Source: Kappaphycus alvarezii
Taxonomy: Eukaryota > Rhodophyta > Florideophyceae > Gigartinales > Solieriaceae
Direction of reading: 5' to 3'
DNA length: 64,000 bases
NCBI GenBank assembly: GCA_002205965.3
Contig: NADL03000555.1
Location: 31,495-95,494, forward strand
Each line of letters opens with the position of its first letter. The stretch's first letter is position 1. A program made the translations under genes and the position numbers. Below, piece after piece: positions 25,845-37,164 of the stretch. Below the pieces are notes generated by a model. That model had not been told where the DNA came from, ran no database searches, and saw nothing but the letters and a program-made list of their open reading frames with translations.

Positions 25845-26405
25845 TTCATTTCCAAATCCCGTCATCCTCGCCCCATTGCCGTCTCCCCTCTATTCCTCTC
25901 GGGCCAAACGGACGTAGATGAATACATCCGTCGTCAACCAGGAACATCTGACGGAGCTCTTTGCTCCTCACCTGGTGGAGATCGAAGCACAGAAATCGGT
26001 TGAGGGAACTTGGAGAAGGAGAATGGTAAAGTAGGGGAATGTTTCGCGGTGTTGGTGGCCTCAGAGCTGGTCTACGGAATTGAAGAAGTGGAGTCAGAGG
26101 GCGAGTCAGGGGAAAGAGAAAAGGAGGACGTTGATGAGTCCCAGGATGACGTAGAGCAAGATGATAGGTCCGTAGATAAAGAGGGTGATACCAAACTGGG
26201 TTACATGGGGGTGATTGGAATAAATTGGTTGGACCAGGTAGTTCCTGCCATGGACCTAGTCGGAGGGGCTTTTGGTGAGCTGTATTCGTTGCGGGGAGCG
26301 GTAGGAAATTGTAGGCCGTCCGCAGGTGGGTATTGGGGCTACATAAGTACTTATGATGTTTTCAGTGAAGTGCTAGGGTTTGGACTAGAGGATAAAGATT
26401 TTTAG
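25845..26405 (+). pseudogene. Acidic ORF family, copy 1 (unrecognised protein)
   Basis: I do not recognise this protein. In order it shows a basic N-terminal block FISKSRHPRPIAVSPLFL, then QTDVDEYIRRQ, then after a frameshift near 25937 EHLTELFAPHLVEIEAQKS. Back in the first frame from about 26010 come ASELVYGIEEVESEGESG, an acidic linker of about 30 residues, WLDQVVPAMDL and a C-terminus YDVFSEVLGFGLEDKDF before TAG. The same blocks occur in the same order at 59.72-60.46 kb and 28.64-29.2 kb, both on minus. No clear ATG opens the first block. A local frameshift and a TGA near 26003 break it, so this is probably a dead copy. Acidic composition and lack of membrane segments suggest a soluble protein; function unknown. 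Confidence 0.6.
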
Positions 26406-27809
26406 GATTTTCCTCTGTAGTGCAATGCGCGGTGCGCAGTTCTTCTTTGAATGGAAACCAATCAGGCAATGAGAATACTAACATACCCACACACCAAGAC
26501 TCACAGTGGGTTCGTTGTACCTCTTTCTCTTTAAGCACCCTGCGATGCAGTAGCACAGCTCGCCGACGGCGGAGAGAAGTGTGGCTGGAAGAGCGGGGGT
26601 GATTCCTTGGACGGCTGTACGGTATAATTGTCTTCCGGGTTGTAAAGCCGGAATGAGATCCGAGGGAATGCTAGAAACTAGAGAATCGATTCCAAAGAAC
26701 AGTAGACACCAGGGGTGTAATACTGGACATAGAAGATGAAGTAGTGGGTCAGCAGTGCTGAGTGTCCCTTAAAAAGATAGAGGTATTGTCACCGAGACAA
26801 CCTTGAAGTTTCTATTTATTTATGGGCGCCGGAGTCCGGGGTGACAAGTGTAAATAAATATCACGAACAAACAAAAAAAGAAGTATTGTAAGATTGGATA
26901 GAGAGGGGGAAATAAAAAGGGGGACTGGGGCGGATAAACGTATTAATAGCCAAACTTGCCGCTGTCAAGGTGTCTGCAAAGCTAGAAGTTGAGAGTCAAG
27001 TTCAGAGCCAACACAGGGGTGTCTGTTTAATTTGGGCCCATAGTGACCACGTAAGGAGATATACTGGTTAGCTAGGTTAGGTTTATCTATAACGGCGAGG
27101 TAATTAAAGTCAATGTCAGCCAAGTAATGGAGATTAACGTTAGAGATAAATAAAGTGGACACTTGGCCCAATAGGTGCTTTTCACCTGCGAAAATATCAG
27201 GTCCAATTAGGAGGCCGTCTGGACAGCAAGCCCTCGACCCCTTTCGGATGACTATACAGCACCAGGAATAATGGGAATAATGAAGTGACAGTCGAAAACT
27301 GCCCTTACTGTATAGTACAGTGTCTGCTGGTAGCAGTGTGCCAGCATGAATAAAAAAAGGTCTTAAAAAGATCACTAGAATATATAGCAATATAGTACCA
27401 GTGCCAATTGAAATTGCACTACAGAATCGTCTGGTTTATTTCAATTATCTTTTGTCAAAACTCTTTGCGTCCACATGAAATCCTTTTCTACTTTTTCTGG
27501 TGCTTCTAAAAGTTTTATCGAGGCTTTATTTTGGAAAAAATGTCTATATAAGCTTACGCTATGCTATAAGCTAGTATAATGCTTCCTCATAAGGCGGGAA
27601 GCAAGTTGACGGTCAACTTCAAACCAAAACCTTCAATGAGCTCCCCAGCCTCTAAGAAAGGTAGCAGAGCCTGCCTCTGTAGAGTTGGTTACCAGAGCAG
27701 TCACTCAGCTGTCAAATCCACTCCTCGCCACCGCCCGCTACCGTCTACTGCAGCACTTTAATTATTCGCAACGACTCTCACAGCGAGTAGTCATTGTTTC
27801 ACTTTTCCG
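26406..27809. other. 3' flank of acidic ORF copy 1
   Basis: No supported gene. A perfect 10-bp inverted repeat TATTTATTTA / TAAATAAATA (26813-26822 and 26851-26860) encloses a GC-rich loop. At 26986-27010 the sequence agttgagagtcaagttcaga matches the minus strand at 59481-59510, downstream of acidic ORF copy 2. This suggests the repeated unit extends beyond the ORF. A 141-codon minus frame (26965-27390) spans this matched segment and shows no domain I recognise, so I leave it uncalled. Confidence 0.45.
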
Positions 27810-28269
27810 TTGATGTCATTGTTATCCTATCAGGGAATGGTGCAACACAGGTCGCCCGCGACTTTTGATTTAACCAGAGGACTTTCTACCTCTGTTCTTA
27901 CACGAGATCTAACAAAAAGACGGGCGCTGAGCCCTAAAATTCACGTTATATCCTTTTTCGGGCGACCGCGCTGCCTATTGAACTGCCTGCATGTCATGCA
28001 CCTGGACCTGTTCGACGATGAACTCCTCGTCGAAACCAGGATCAATCCGCGGTTTGCTGTTGCGTTTGCCAAATATTATAAGAGAGTACTTCTTCACTGG
28101 CATCCGAGCGGCCGTCCTCGGGCGTACTGGGTATGTGACGTTAGGTGATGAACTTCGTACGCCAAGGACACTGTTAGCTACCGCCAGTTGTCGAGGCGCG
28201 ACACATCTGGCCTGGTACTTCAGACTTGCCTTCGCTCAGATCAGTTGCACCAACGACTTTAATGTATGA
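27810..28269 (+). other. Two overlapping unassigned plus frames in GC-richer DNA
   Basis: Frames at 27810-28148 (112 codons) and 27991-28269 (92 codons) overlap in different phases. Codon composition looks more protein-like than in the AT-rich areas (blocks LNCLHVMHLDLFDDELLV and LGDELRTPRTLLATASC). They may be one broken coding region with a frameshift near 28130. I recognise no family and cannot name a function. The position next to acidic ORF copy 3 makes another transposon remnant likely. Confidence 0.3.
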
Positions 28270-28642
28270 ATATTTTCCCCCGCCTTTTCATAGGTAATCA
28301 ATGGCGTAAACGGAAAAAGAACCACAAAATACCCAAGATGAGAGTCGTTGCAGGCGATTTACATACTATATTGTATTTTGCCGGAAAAATAGGAGGAGTG
28401 AAAGTGTAAAACGGGTGACTACTCTAGCTAACGGTTCTAAAAGGGAAGGCTCCTCCACCTTGCCTTGAGGATAGAGAAGTGATTAAAGCTTTTTGGATTG
28501 AAGTTACCTTCCAAAGTCTCCTGGAGGATGCGCGTTTTTCAGATTATATAACTCTACAAACTAATTAGATTACCAGAAAACGAAAGACTATATTTTTTTG
28601 GACGCAATTCGACAAAAAATTCATGACAGAAACTAGCAGAAT

Positions 28643-29203
28643 CTACTCCTCACAACCTTCAACCTCTAGCCCAGATCCTAGCCTTTCACTCAAGACATCA
28701 TAATTCGTATTTTGTCCTCACACATACCTATGAACCTCTCATGAATTTATACCCCGTCCTGCAACAAATACAGCTCAGCTAGCCTGCATTCAACCAGATC
28801 CATGGACAGGACAACCTATTCCATCAATTTAATTCCCGTTCTTCCGGTGTGACCCCATTAGACCTCCTCCTTCTCATCCGTAAAGTAGTAAACCTCCTTT
28901 TTTCATCCTCTCACTGATCCTCGCCCTTACCCCCTGCTTCTCTCCAATAGAGAAATTCCGGGGCGTCCACTCCTCGAAAACCCCACAGCATTACCATCCG
29001 ACTTTTCTGGATCCACTCCCCGTACCTCTTTAACTTCGATCTCTACCAGAATCTGGGCAGCGACATATTTCAGGCAATTCCTTGTTTGATGACGGAAAGT
29101 AGTCTTCTATGTCGATTGGGCCCGAGAATATTAGCGGTAAGACGGTGAGGGCAAGAGGATGACGCGACTTGGAATTGGAGCGGAAAGGGCAAAGTTCTTT
29201 CAT
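28643..29203 (-). pseudogene. Acidic ORF family, copy 3 (unrecognised protein)
   Basis: Read on minus from an ATG at 29203. MKELCPFRSNSKSRHPLAL leads into FSGPIDIEDYF, equivalent to the TDxDEYI block of the other copies. After frameshifts FEEWTPRNF follows near 28970 (FEEWLAPEL in copy 2). TGIKLME, a stop and VVLSMDLVECRLAELYLL follow at 28780-28850 (IGINWLD and VVPAMDLVGGAFGELYSL in copy 1). The end is NYDVLSERLGSGLEVEG before TAG at 28643-28645. The collinear block order makes homology convincing although each block is short. Multiple stops and shifts show it is a relic. Function unknown. The acidic linker is less pronounced here. Confidence 0.55.
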
Positions 29204-29278
29204 TTTGACCGTAAAGGGATAGGAAATTTTCGGGTTGTTGTTAGAAGGCCGCGGATAAATTTCCGCTATCACTTAACG

Positions 29279-29288
29279 TATTTAAATA
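29279..29288 (-). promoter_or_regulatory. TATTTAAATA box upstream of acidic ORF copy 3
   Basis: On minus the sequence reads GGGGCTATTTAAATACG, about 75 bases before the ATG at 29203. Copy 2 has GGAGCCTATTTAAACCCC upstream of its start. Preservation between otherwise diverged flanks suggests a TATA-type promoter element. Strand is assigned from context because the box itself is palindromic. Confidence 0.4.
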
Positions 29289-29959
29289 GCCCCAGTACCC
29301 TCAGGTTGACAGGCTTGCGGTATTTCACAATATGCGCGGAAATTTGTTCTGCGGAAGACATTAGTGGGAACTGCCTTTACGGGAGCATTTTTTGGCAAAA
29401 ATGACTGAAGAAATATCGATCACGAATAAGGGTATTTAGGGTCAAATAATTCCAACTAACTCGAGAAGACTGAAATATTTACTGCTAAATAAGAATTTAT
29501 TTGTAGATAAAAGAGAAAAGAAAAGGAATCAATGTGCAAAAATGGAAATTTAGTCTCGTAAAAGAGAGTGGAAAGTATAGAGAGAAACATCAGAACAAAT
29601 AATTTCTGTAAGTAAAGAGAGCTCCTTCATATTATCGCTTGCCGCCATACATAACCGCCCAGCTCTGGACATGAATCAACATGTCTGAATCTGTACCAAG
29701 TATTTCTCTGATACGAAATGTTTGGTCTCACTCTTGCACTACCTGATATACTTGGCTATGGTAGAGAATTTATGCCCTTCATCTGTTGAGAATCATTTGG
29801 ATATTAAATGGAGAATATTTTTTTCTCTTCTGTTAAGGCCGAATATAAAGTAAGTATTAGTATGTATGGGTATTGTAAATCTTTACAAGTTCTAAGGCAC
29901 GAAATATTTCAGGGATTATTCATAAATCAACTACGCAGGCATAAGTAGTTGTAAATCTG

Positions 29960-30208
29960 TCACTCCTGCATCATTTGGACAACAGAAACATAGCGGATAA
30001 GGAAGTCGCGAATTTCAAGATAAGTAGAGGAATAACGGTATCCCAAATGGTTAAAAAAATATGGTTTGAAAATATCAAGGAAATACAAGAGTTTTGGCGT
30101 CTCCTCTACCGTCAAAACAATAGAGCAGGCGAAATAAGAAACAGAATTGGCTAGAAAAATTCTTACTTTAAGATCATTACTGAAAGCTTGCGGAGGATAG
30201 GATATCAT
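29960..30208 (-). other. Weak ICLC-like trace upstream of acidic ORF copy 3
   Basis: An 82-codon minus frame contains VSYFACSIVL and, at the expected ungapped spacing, a D, an F and an SS pair. These line up with VISYFMISICLCL and following residues of the duplicated domain behind the right-hand integrase. Identity by eye is only about one in four over 40 residues and the region is hydrophobic, so chance is possible. Strand and order (this trace, then a TATTTAAA box, then the acidic ORF) match the arrangement at 59.7-61.5 kb, which is why I record it. Confidence 0.25.
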
Positions 30209-32107
30209 TTAATATATTCAAATTCTTCACCATGCAGCCCATGTCCTAGATTGGACAAAAAATCTCTGGGAGACGGCTACACCATGCAACAAATTCAACA
30301 TGAAAGGGGGGCAGAAGAAAATAGAGACCAGCTTGAAGGTAGAAGTTTGTCCTTTCACACTTGGAAATTTTTAGATAATCAATTTTATCATTGCCTGTTA
30401 AACTATTTAATTGAAATATCCGGGAACCCTATCAAGTATAGAATAAGGAAGTCAAGAAAATAATCAGAATTAAGGAAGGAAATTTTTGTTGGGAAACAAT
30501 ACTGATGTGTGGATGTTTGTTTTAATCATAGAACCTTCTCTGAATGGTCGCATGTTTCTACTTTTCAGGTCATTGGAATCACTTCAATGTACTTTTATTT
30601 GTACAAAATTCAAACCACCGATTTCTTTTTATTTCTGTTTCGAGATGAGCTTTGCAGTCAAATATTACTTTTAAATGATGACCAATTGCTTTTTAGGAGC
30701 CACACTTCTGTCTTGGGGTGCGCTTTCTCTAATTTTAGGGGTTAAATTTGGCATTTTCAGTGTATAGCTCTCTTAAGCACTTTACTGTATACTTTTTTCA
30801 TCAAAATCAAAATCATAAAAGACACATTCTCAAGGAATCAGTGCGCTTAAGATCAAATGAGGTTAGAATTAACCTAGTACCAAGTGGCTTTTGAGCAAAC
30901 TACTGCCTTAAATTTGTATTTGCAAAAACTTCAATAGCTCTTTTTATCCTATTCAGCAGGTCAGGCCACCCAATTATACTTAATTTCACACTTTTTTGTT
31001 GCTTAACTTTAGACGATTTTCGTTAAATATCTTCCAGGCTTTGATTTTTCGAAAATATTCCATACTCACTTTTACGAATCATTTCATAGAAATATCTGGA
31101 AAATGGAAAAATTCGATAGAGATACTACAAATGTTTCGATAAGTGTAATGGGAAACTTCATTAGCTTTTTTATCGTAACCGGAATTTGGAAAAAAAACAG
31201 TGGTCTCTACGTCTTCAGTTTCCAAGGAGATCTCAAGTTTTATGAAAAGTCTGTATACTCAGAAACTTGATTAAAAAGTTATGTTGGAATACTTTTATCC
31301 ATTTATCCAAATTTTATGACCATCTACGCACAATTTTTGACTAAAATGACCATATTAATCATTACAAGGCTTAGGGCTACGTATATGAAAATATAACATT
31401 TTCGTAAAATTTTGGAGCAGATATAAAACTCAATTTTATATAAACCTCAGTCTAGAGTGAACACGTTGTACGAGGATTCAGTTTGATCACATTTCTTAAA
31501 AGAAAATTTGGGATATATTAGTCTATAAACAAATTATAAGAACATCAGCTAAGTTCATTTTCAAACAGTCTCAGAAATGTTGACCAGGTTGATAAACCTC
31601 AAAAAATATTGTTTAAGTGTTGTTTAGGTCTGTGATTTGGAAACGGCACTGATAAATACTGTTACTTTATTAAATCTTTCCCAAATGGTATAGATGTCAT
31701 ATCCGATGCTCTCCTTCAAGTCTTTTGAGTACTTCGAATAAAAAAAGGGAACTAGACTGCCAATTGAGGATTATTCTGATTACAGTCACATAAATCTGTT
31801 CTGCTTCGATGTAGTTTTTTCAGTGAACGCACTCTGACGTATATTAGAATATTAACATTGAAGTGCTGTATTGATGCAGCTTATTGTACCAAAGAGTTAT
31901 TTTCTTGGTATTTACAGAGATTTTCAATGCATCATGTTTAGGAACTTGTTCTAAAATCAACTGAATGCCATAAAAATTACCCCTTATTATTGATTATTAA
32001 TAGCTTGGGAGAAAAAATGATTAAAAATAAAACTATATCCTGAAAGTGTTTCTCAATAATAAATTTATATTTTTACTAAATGTTTCTTCTTACCTGTATT
32101 TTTCCTT

Positions 32108-32437
32108 ATTTGCTTTATTGCATTTTTTATCTACATCCATAGACTACACTAAAAATTTCCAGCCTGACTTCAAAGCTTTCGACTTGTTTCCTTTTAAGTT
32201 ATAAACACATATGATTTGTCCCTATTTATATCTTTAACTACCCTACTAAACTTATACTAGATCTTTAGCCTCATATTTGCTTTATTGCATTTTTATCTAC
32301 ATCCATAGACTACACTAAAAATTTCCAGCCTGACTTCAAAGCTTTCGACTTGTTTCCTTTTAAGTTATAAACACATATGATTTGTCCCTATTTATATCTT
32401 TAACTACCCTACTAAACTTATACTAGATCTTTAGCCT
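32108..32437. repeat. Near-perfect tandem duplication, unit about 163 bp
   Basis: Copy one (32108-32271) and copy two (32275-32437) start atttgctttattgcattttt and end agatctttagcct. The only difference I see is a T-run of six versus five. A few bases (cat) separate them. This is much less diverged than any other repeat in the window, so the duplication is recent, or this is a short tandem array collapsed to two units. Confidence 0.9.
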
Positions 32438-35400
32438 TAATTACGCTCTCCTATACAGAACGACAATACTCTGAGAAGCGCTTCTTTTCATGGTTGCGCG
32501 TGATGAGTAAATTACACTCAGTCTTTGAAGATTCTTTCTATGTTCTTACTTGTACGAAAGAATTTTTTGGTTCTATTATTATTTGCGTACATCGCTTGTA
32601 GCAACAGACCTCAACCATTTTGCCTTAAAATTCCCGGTGAGACTTTTGAAAGTTTTTCTTTCCATTAACGCTGTATAGATACTCATGGAATTTGTACACC
32701 GGACATTTATCTTCCTTTCTCCATTGAACTCCATTTAATCAGCAACTTAAGCGTAGTTTGATGGATTCAAATTTTACATATGATTTTCTATTTTCATGGA
32801 GATTGCTGCCTGTTTCCATTTAGGGCCTATTTATGTGCTATAAACTCACATAAAAATTGCTTGGTATTATCTTTTAATTTCAAAAAAAGATCATTAAATC
32901 CAATACTCAGCGAGATGAGAGCGCACAGAGATATTGAAGGTCTCGTTTACTATTTGAAGCACGTATTGGGTTTTCCAGGTGGTTACTTTCTTCCAGGAAA
33001 AACTTCTCTGGAAAGGGGCAGATATTTTTTTGTAGAAAAGATTATTTCAGGAACGCATACATAGTATGATGGGATTTATTTGGTCGGATATTTTAATCAA
33101 TGCCATATCTAATTTAGAAAAGTTTCTTTTCCAGGCATTTAAATCCTTTCCTCAGTTTCATCAGCATTGAAATCATTTCAAGTACGATATATGGAATTGG
33201 TGCTCTAGGTGTTTGTTCAAAAAAGTGACTGCAGGAATTCGATTCTACAATGTGAAATGAAAACATTAGTGAAAAGCCCGAATTACTTTTGATCGATGCT
33301 GAAGACTTCGCGTTACCTTAATCCTTCGTGCAGCTTTATTATTAATCATCACATAATTGACTTGTGCATTCCTCCTATTTTCAAACCACATAAAACATCA
33401 CTTTTTCTTTCTTTGAACTTTGAAACATTTTAGATATTCTGGAGTCTTTTTGAAAATTTCGGGAAGAAACTAGGCTTCACTGCAATACTATAAAATGGAA
33501 ATGGAAGAAAAATAATGCGTAAAGTTTTTGATTCTATTCCTAATTTTTTTATTTGATTTGACAAAAAGAAAAAATAATTGAAAACAAATATGATGTTTTT
33601 CGTTATTCTTCAAAATTTTCGTGAAATGACACCAAGAAATGGAATTAGTTTAAGAAATAGCGCAAATTACAGTACAGAAGAGCACATGACATTCAGAATC
33701 ATGTCATTGAACGAGACTGACGCTTTTATTCAAAGCTTGAAGTATATACCTCGTTAATGGCTTCCACTAAATACTTAATCAGATTCAAATACTAGTCGCA
33801 GCTTCCAAGAAGTTTCTGGTACAATAAATCAATAAATGTTTGTAGTGGTCAATAATTTCTTAATATTTATGTTTTCATTGATATCTAAATAAAAAACTAG
33901 ATAAAGAGTGCCAAAACCGATTACAAGTTTCTATTGTTCTAAAAAATATTTCTTCAAGCTAAACCTGTTCTTCAGACTTTTCATATTCGATTATATATGG
34001 AGTAAATAGAATTTTATATTTCGTACTTACTTTTTCGTTCGTATCGCTTATTTTTTTAAATCAAGTTTTGAAAATTTTTGTATTAGAGAAGTCAAGAAGT
34101 GTATTAATATAATTCTAATGCCTTTCGAGTCAATTAAATTACAGAAATGGAATTTACTTCAAATTAACAAATTTAGGATACACTATTATTCATTTCCAAA
34201 TTCAGTATCAGAAGATAGAAAAAGCTTTGAAACAGAATAAATTTACTCGCGTAGATTTTTTTTTATATGCGAAAGTGCTGTTGATGTAATGCTCCCAAAG
34301 TAAATATATCTCTTTGTTTAAGATCAATGCGCAAAAATTCGCCCTCTTCCAAGTATTTTTTTCAATCAGCAAAAAAGATATGAGATATAGGAACACAACT
34401 CGACTTTTCGAAGAAATTTCTCGAAAAAACCCAATCAATGAAACTACCGACTAAATTGTGAATATATTTCCTTCGTTGGATCAAAGGAGGGTCTTCTGAT
34501 TGAATTCTGAATATTTTCTTCTTGGTTTATGAAAATTAAAACAACAATCATCGAACCTTTCAACACTTAAAAAGTTGCCCATATCCCAGAATGTTCTGGT
34601 AGAATTTTCCAAATTTTTAATCATTTCAGGGTATCAAATATATTCCGAGAACAAAAAGAAGAAAAGTATTCAGAGAAGACTCAGAAAGGTTTATAATGAA
34701 CAGAGATCACATAATAGGCAGAACGTATCTATCATATACGGAGTCAAAAGTATTTTGAGAGCAAATCTAAAACAAATGTTGACTTTTCTTTCTTTTTATA
34801 TTTTGTTGCATTTAAATTCAGTTTCCGCAAAAATGCGTTTTTAAAAGGAAGACTCCCCACGAATCAGTAAAAGGTCAACTCTGAAGTCTTTTGTCAATAC
34901 TTTCATATTTGCTATATATTTTTTTAATTAATTGCACACCGTGGAGTCCATTTATCAATATTAAATCTTTAATAATGAATTTGATTGGCACCAAAGAACT
35001 GAAATTCCTTGTATATGAAAAGTTAAACACATGCTGTAGCTAACAATAACATGAACGGTTCCTTTCAATATTTCAAAGCAGCGATCTTGTGGAAGAATCT
35101 ACATGATATCTCTCAACAGAAAGTAGAAACATACCTGACGTTTTCTCTCAGAAAATGTATCATAAACTAAACAAATATTCACTGAGCAATGATTTGAATT
35201 TTTCTGAGTCGGAAAAATTAAAGTTATGCTCAACTTCTTTGATTTCTCAAAGCATGAATTTCGTATATTTTCATGTCGGGACTTATTCTTATTTAAATTT
35301 TCAAGCTACCATCATATCAATTTAGAGAAAGAATCTTAATGATTTTAGATGAAAATTAATGGAGTTTAAGAATGGGTAACTGAAATTCTCTTTTAATCGT

Positions 35401-37116
35401 TTGGTGTACTAAATGATCAATTGGCTTCTTTTTGAGAAGTTCTGAATTATCTGGGCAAAGAAAATTCTGATCATTCATCTCTCTAACATCTGAAAATTCA
35501 AGAAGAGTTTATGTCATGAGCAATTTTTCAAGTGTTGTAAAGTGTCATTGAGTTGAACATCGTTAATATAAACGTTCTCGAGGAATTAAAGTAAGGATTG
35601 AAGTGGAAACATACCATTTATGGTCGGATACTACAAAAAAGTTCTGTCCTGACATTCACTTAGTGTAAATATGGAGAAAACTCGGTATGCTTCATAAAAA
35701 AAATTAAACATGAACAATTTATGTTTCAGAGCAAAAATCTCATGTCATATTCTGAATAATAATCATGTGAATGCCATTTAATTTTAAGTATATTTGCCGA
35801 AATGTATAGTTTTAGGATCAGTTCCCAACTGGGAGGAATCTGTAAGAGAGAAATATCTACCAGCAATCTTAGCCCCTTGAATAGAAAAAATAACAGATAA
35901 AATAAAGGATGGCAAAAAGTTATATTGTAACCTAATTTTATATTAAATGCTTTAGAAAACTTCCTCGGTGCCCTGATTTTCTTCATAATATCCCTCGAAT
36001 AGAATAGCTTTATCACTGTAAGCATTTCAATTTTTATTCTCCCTCGACCTTCCAGGGTTTCGATAATGGAATTTTCTCCCTTTTTCTCAGTTTGTGGAGG
36101 CAATATTTCATCTATAAGGTGTTAAATTACACCTTATATGTCCATTGTAATTTAAAATTTAATTGTATGCTTATGTAAATTTTTTTGCTTGTTAAAGTGA
36201 TATTAAAGACTAAAATGTGTCTCGATCATATAAATTAGTTCTCAAACTAGAAAGTCAGGTATGCATGGTCGATTGAAAGTCTGATAATGACGGCTACTAG
36301 TACTTTATATTCAGCTATTCGACAAATTGTCACTCTAACACACAAATTTACTCATGCTTTGTTTCAAAAAACTAAGCAATAAATGCCGTTTATAAAACAG
36401 CCTTCACGCGAAAATGCATATTAATAAGTACTATTATTTCCATGGAAAAAAAATTATTAAGAGCAGTATTTCCAGAAGTTACAGCATAAAACACGGCAAT
36501 TGATGTTATCAAAGTCTAAAAAAAAAAGTAGATAAAAAACTGCGTTCCTGAAATCTTCTATCATGAATAATGGAAATAGGAGTGTGCAGAGAAATTTCAT
36601 TTGCTACTTTCCTCACATCGCTAATACGATGCCAAGTGTTATCAACTCGGGACAGAAAGTCGAACAAAAGTTCTCATAGCAAGAAATATTTTTATAATGA
36701 ATACTCCTTGAGTACCACCTAGCAATACAAGGAGCATAGTGTAAGAGGGGGTGAATGTTTGGATGCTTTATTTTTTGAAAGATGTGGTGGGTTGGGGCCC
36801 GGGGTATCTTAGAGGGTTACAGATGATCGAAATTCTTATTTTCCAGCAAAGCTACCTGGGGCAAGTATAAGATGAATCTAGAGAGAGAAATGAGATGAAT
36901 CTATGTTTACACTTCCTCGTAATCATATTGGGAGATGAAAGTTGGAGATTTAAGTCATGTTTGTTGTGTTAGGGAGTAATAGAAAATCAAAGTAGATGTT
37001 TAGGCTGAGAACCACTTTTTTACTTTATTTGAGAAGGGTCAATATCAGAAAACATCCTAAACGAACATTTAGATTATTTTTCGGCCCTTATTGGCCAGTA
37101 AACTTCCTAATACTGA

Positions 37117-37164
37117 AAGTAAATTACGCAGATCCCAACTAAGTAAATTACGCAGATCCCAACT
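37117..37164. repeat. Perfect 24-bp tandem duplication
   Basis: A 24-bp unit beginning aagtaaattacgcagatccc occurs twice back to back (37117-37140, 37141-37164) without mismatch. No coding context. Confidence 0.9.

Noticed and set aside
26965..27390. 141-codon minus frame
   Set aside because: Long for this composition, but no domain; part of it overlaps the non-coding segment shared with 59.48-59.51 kb.
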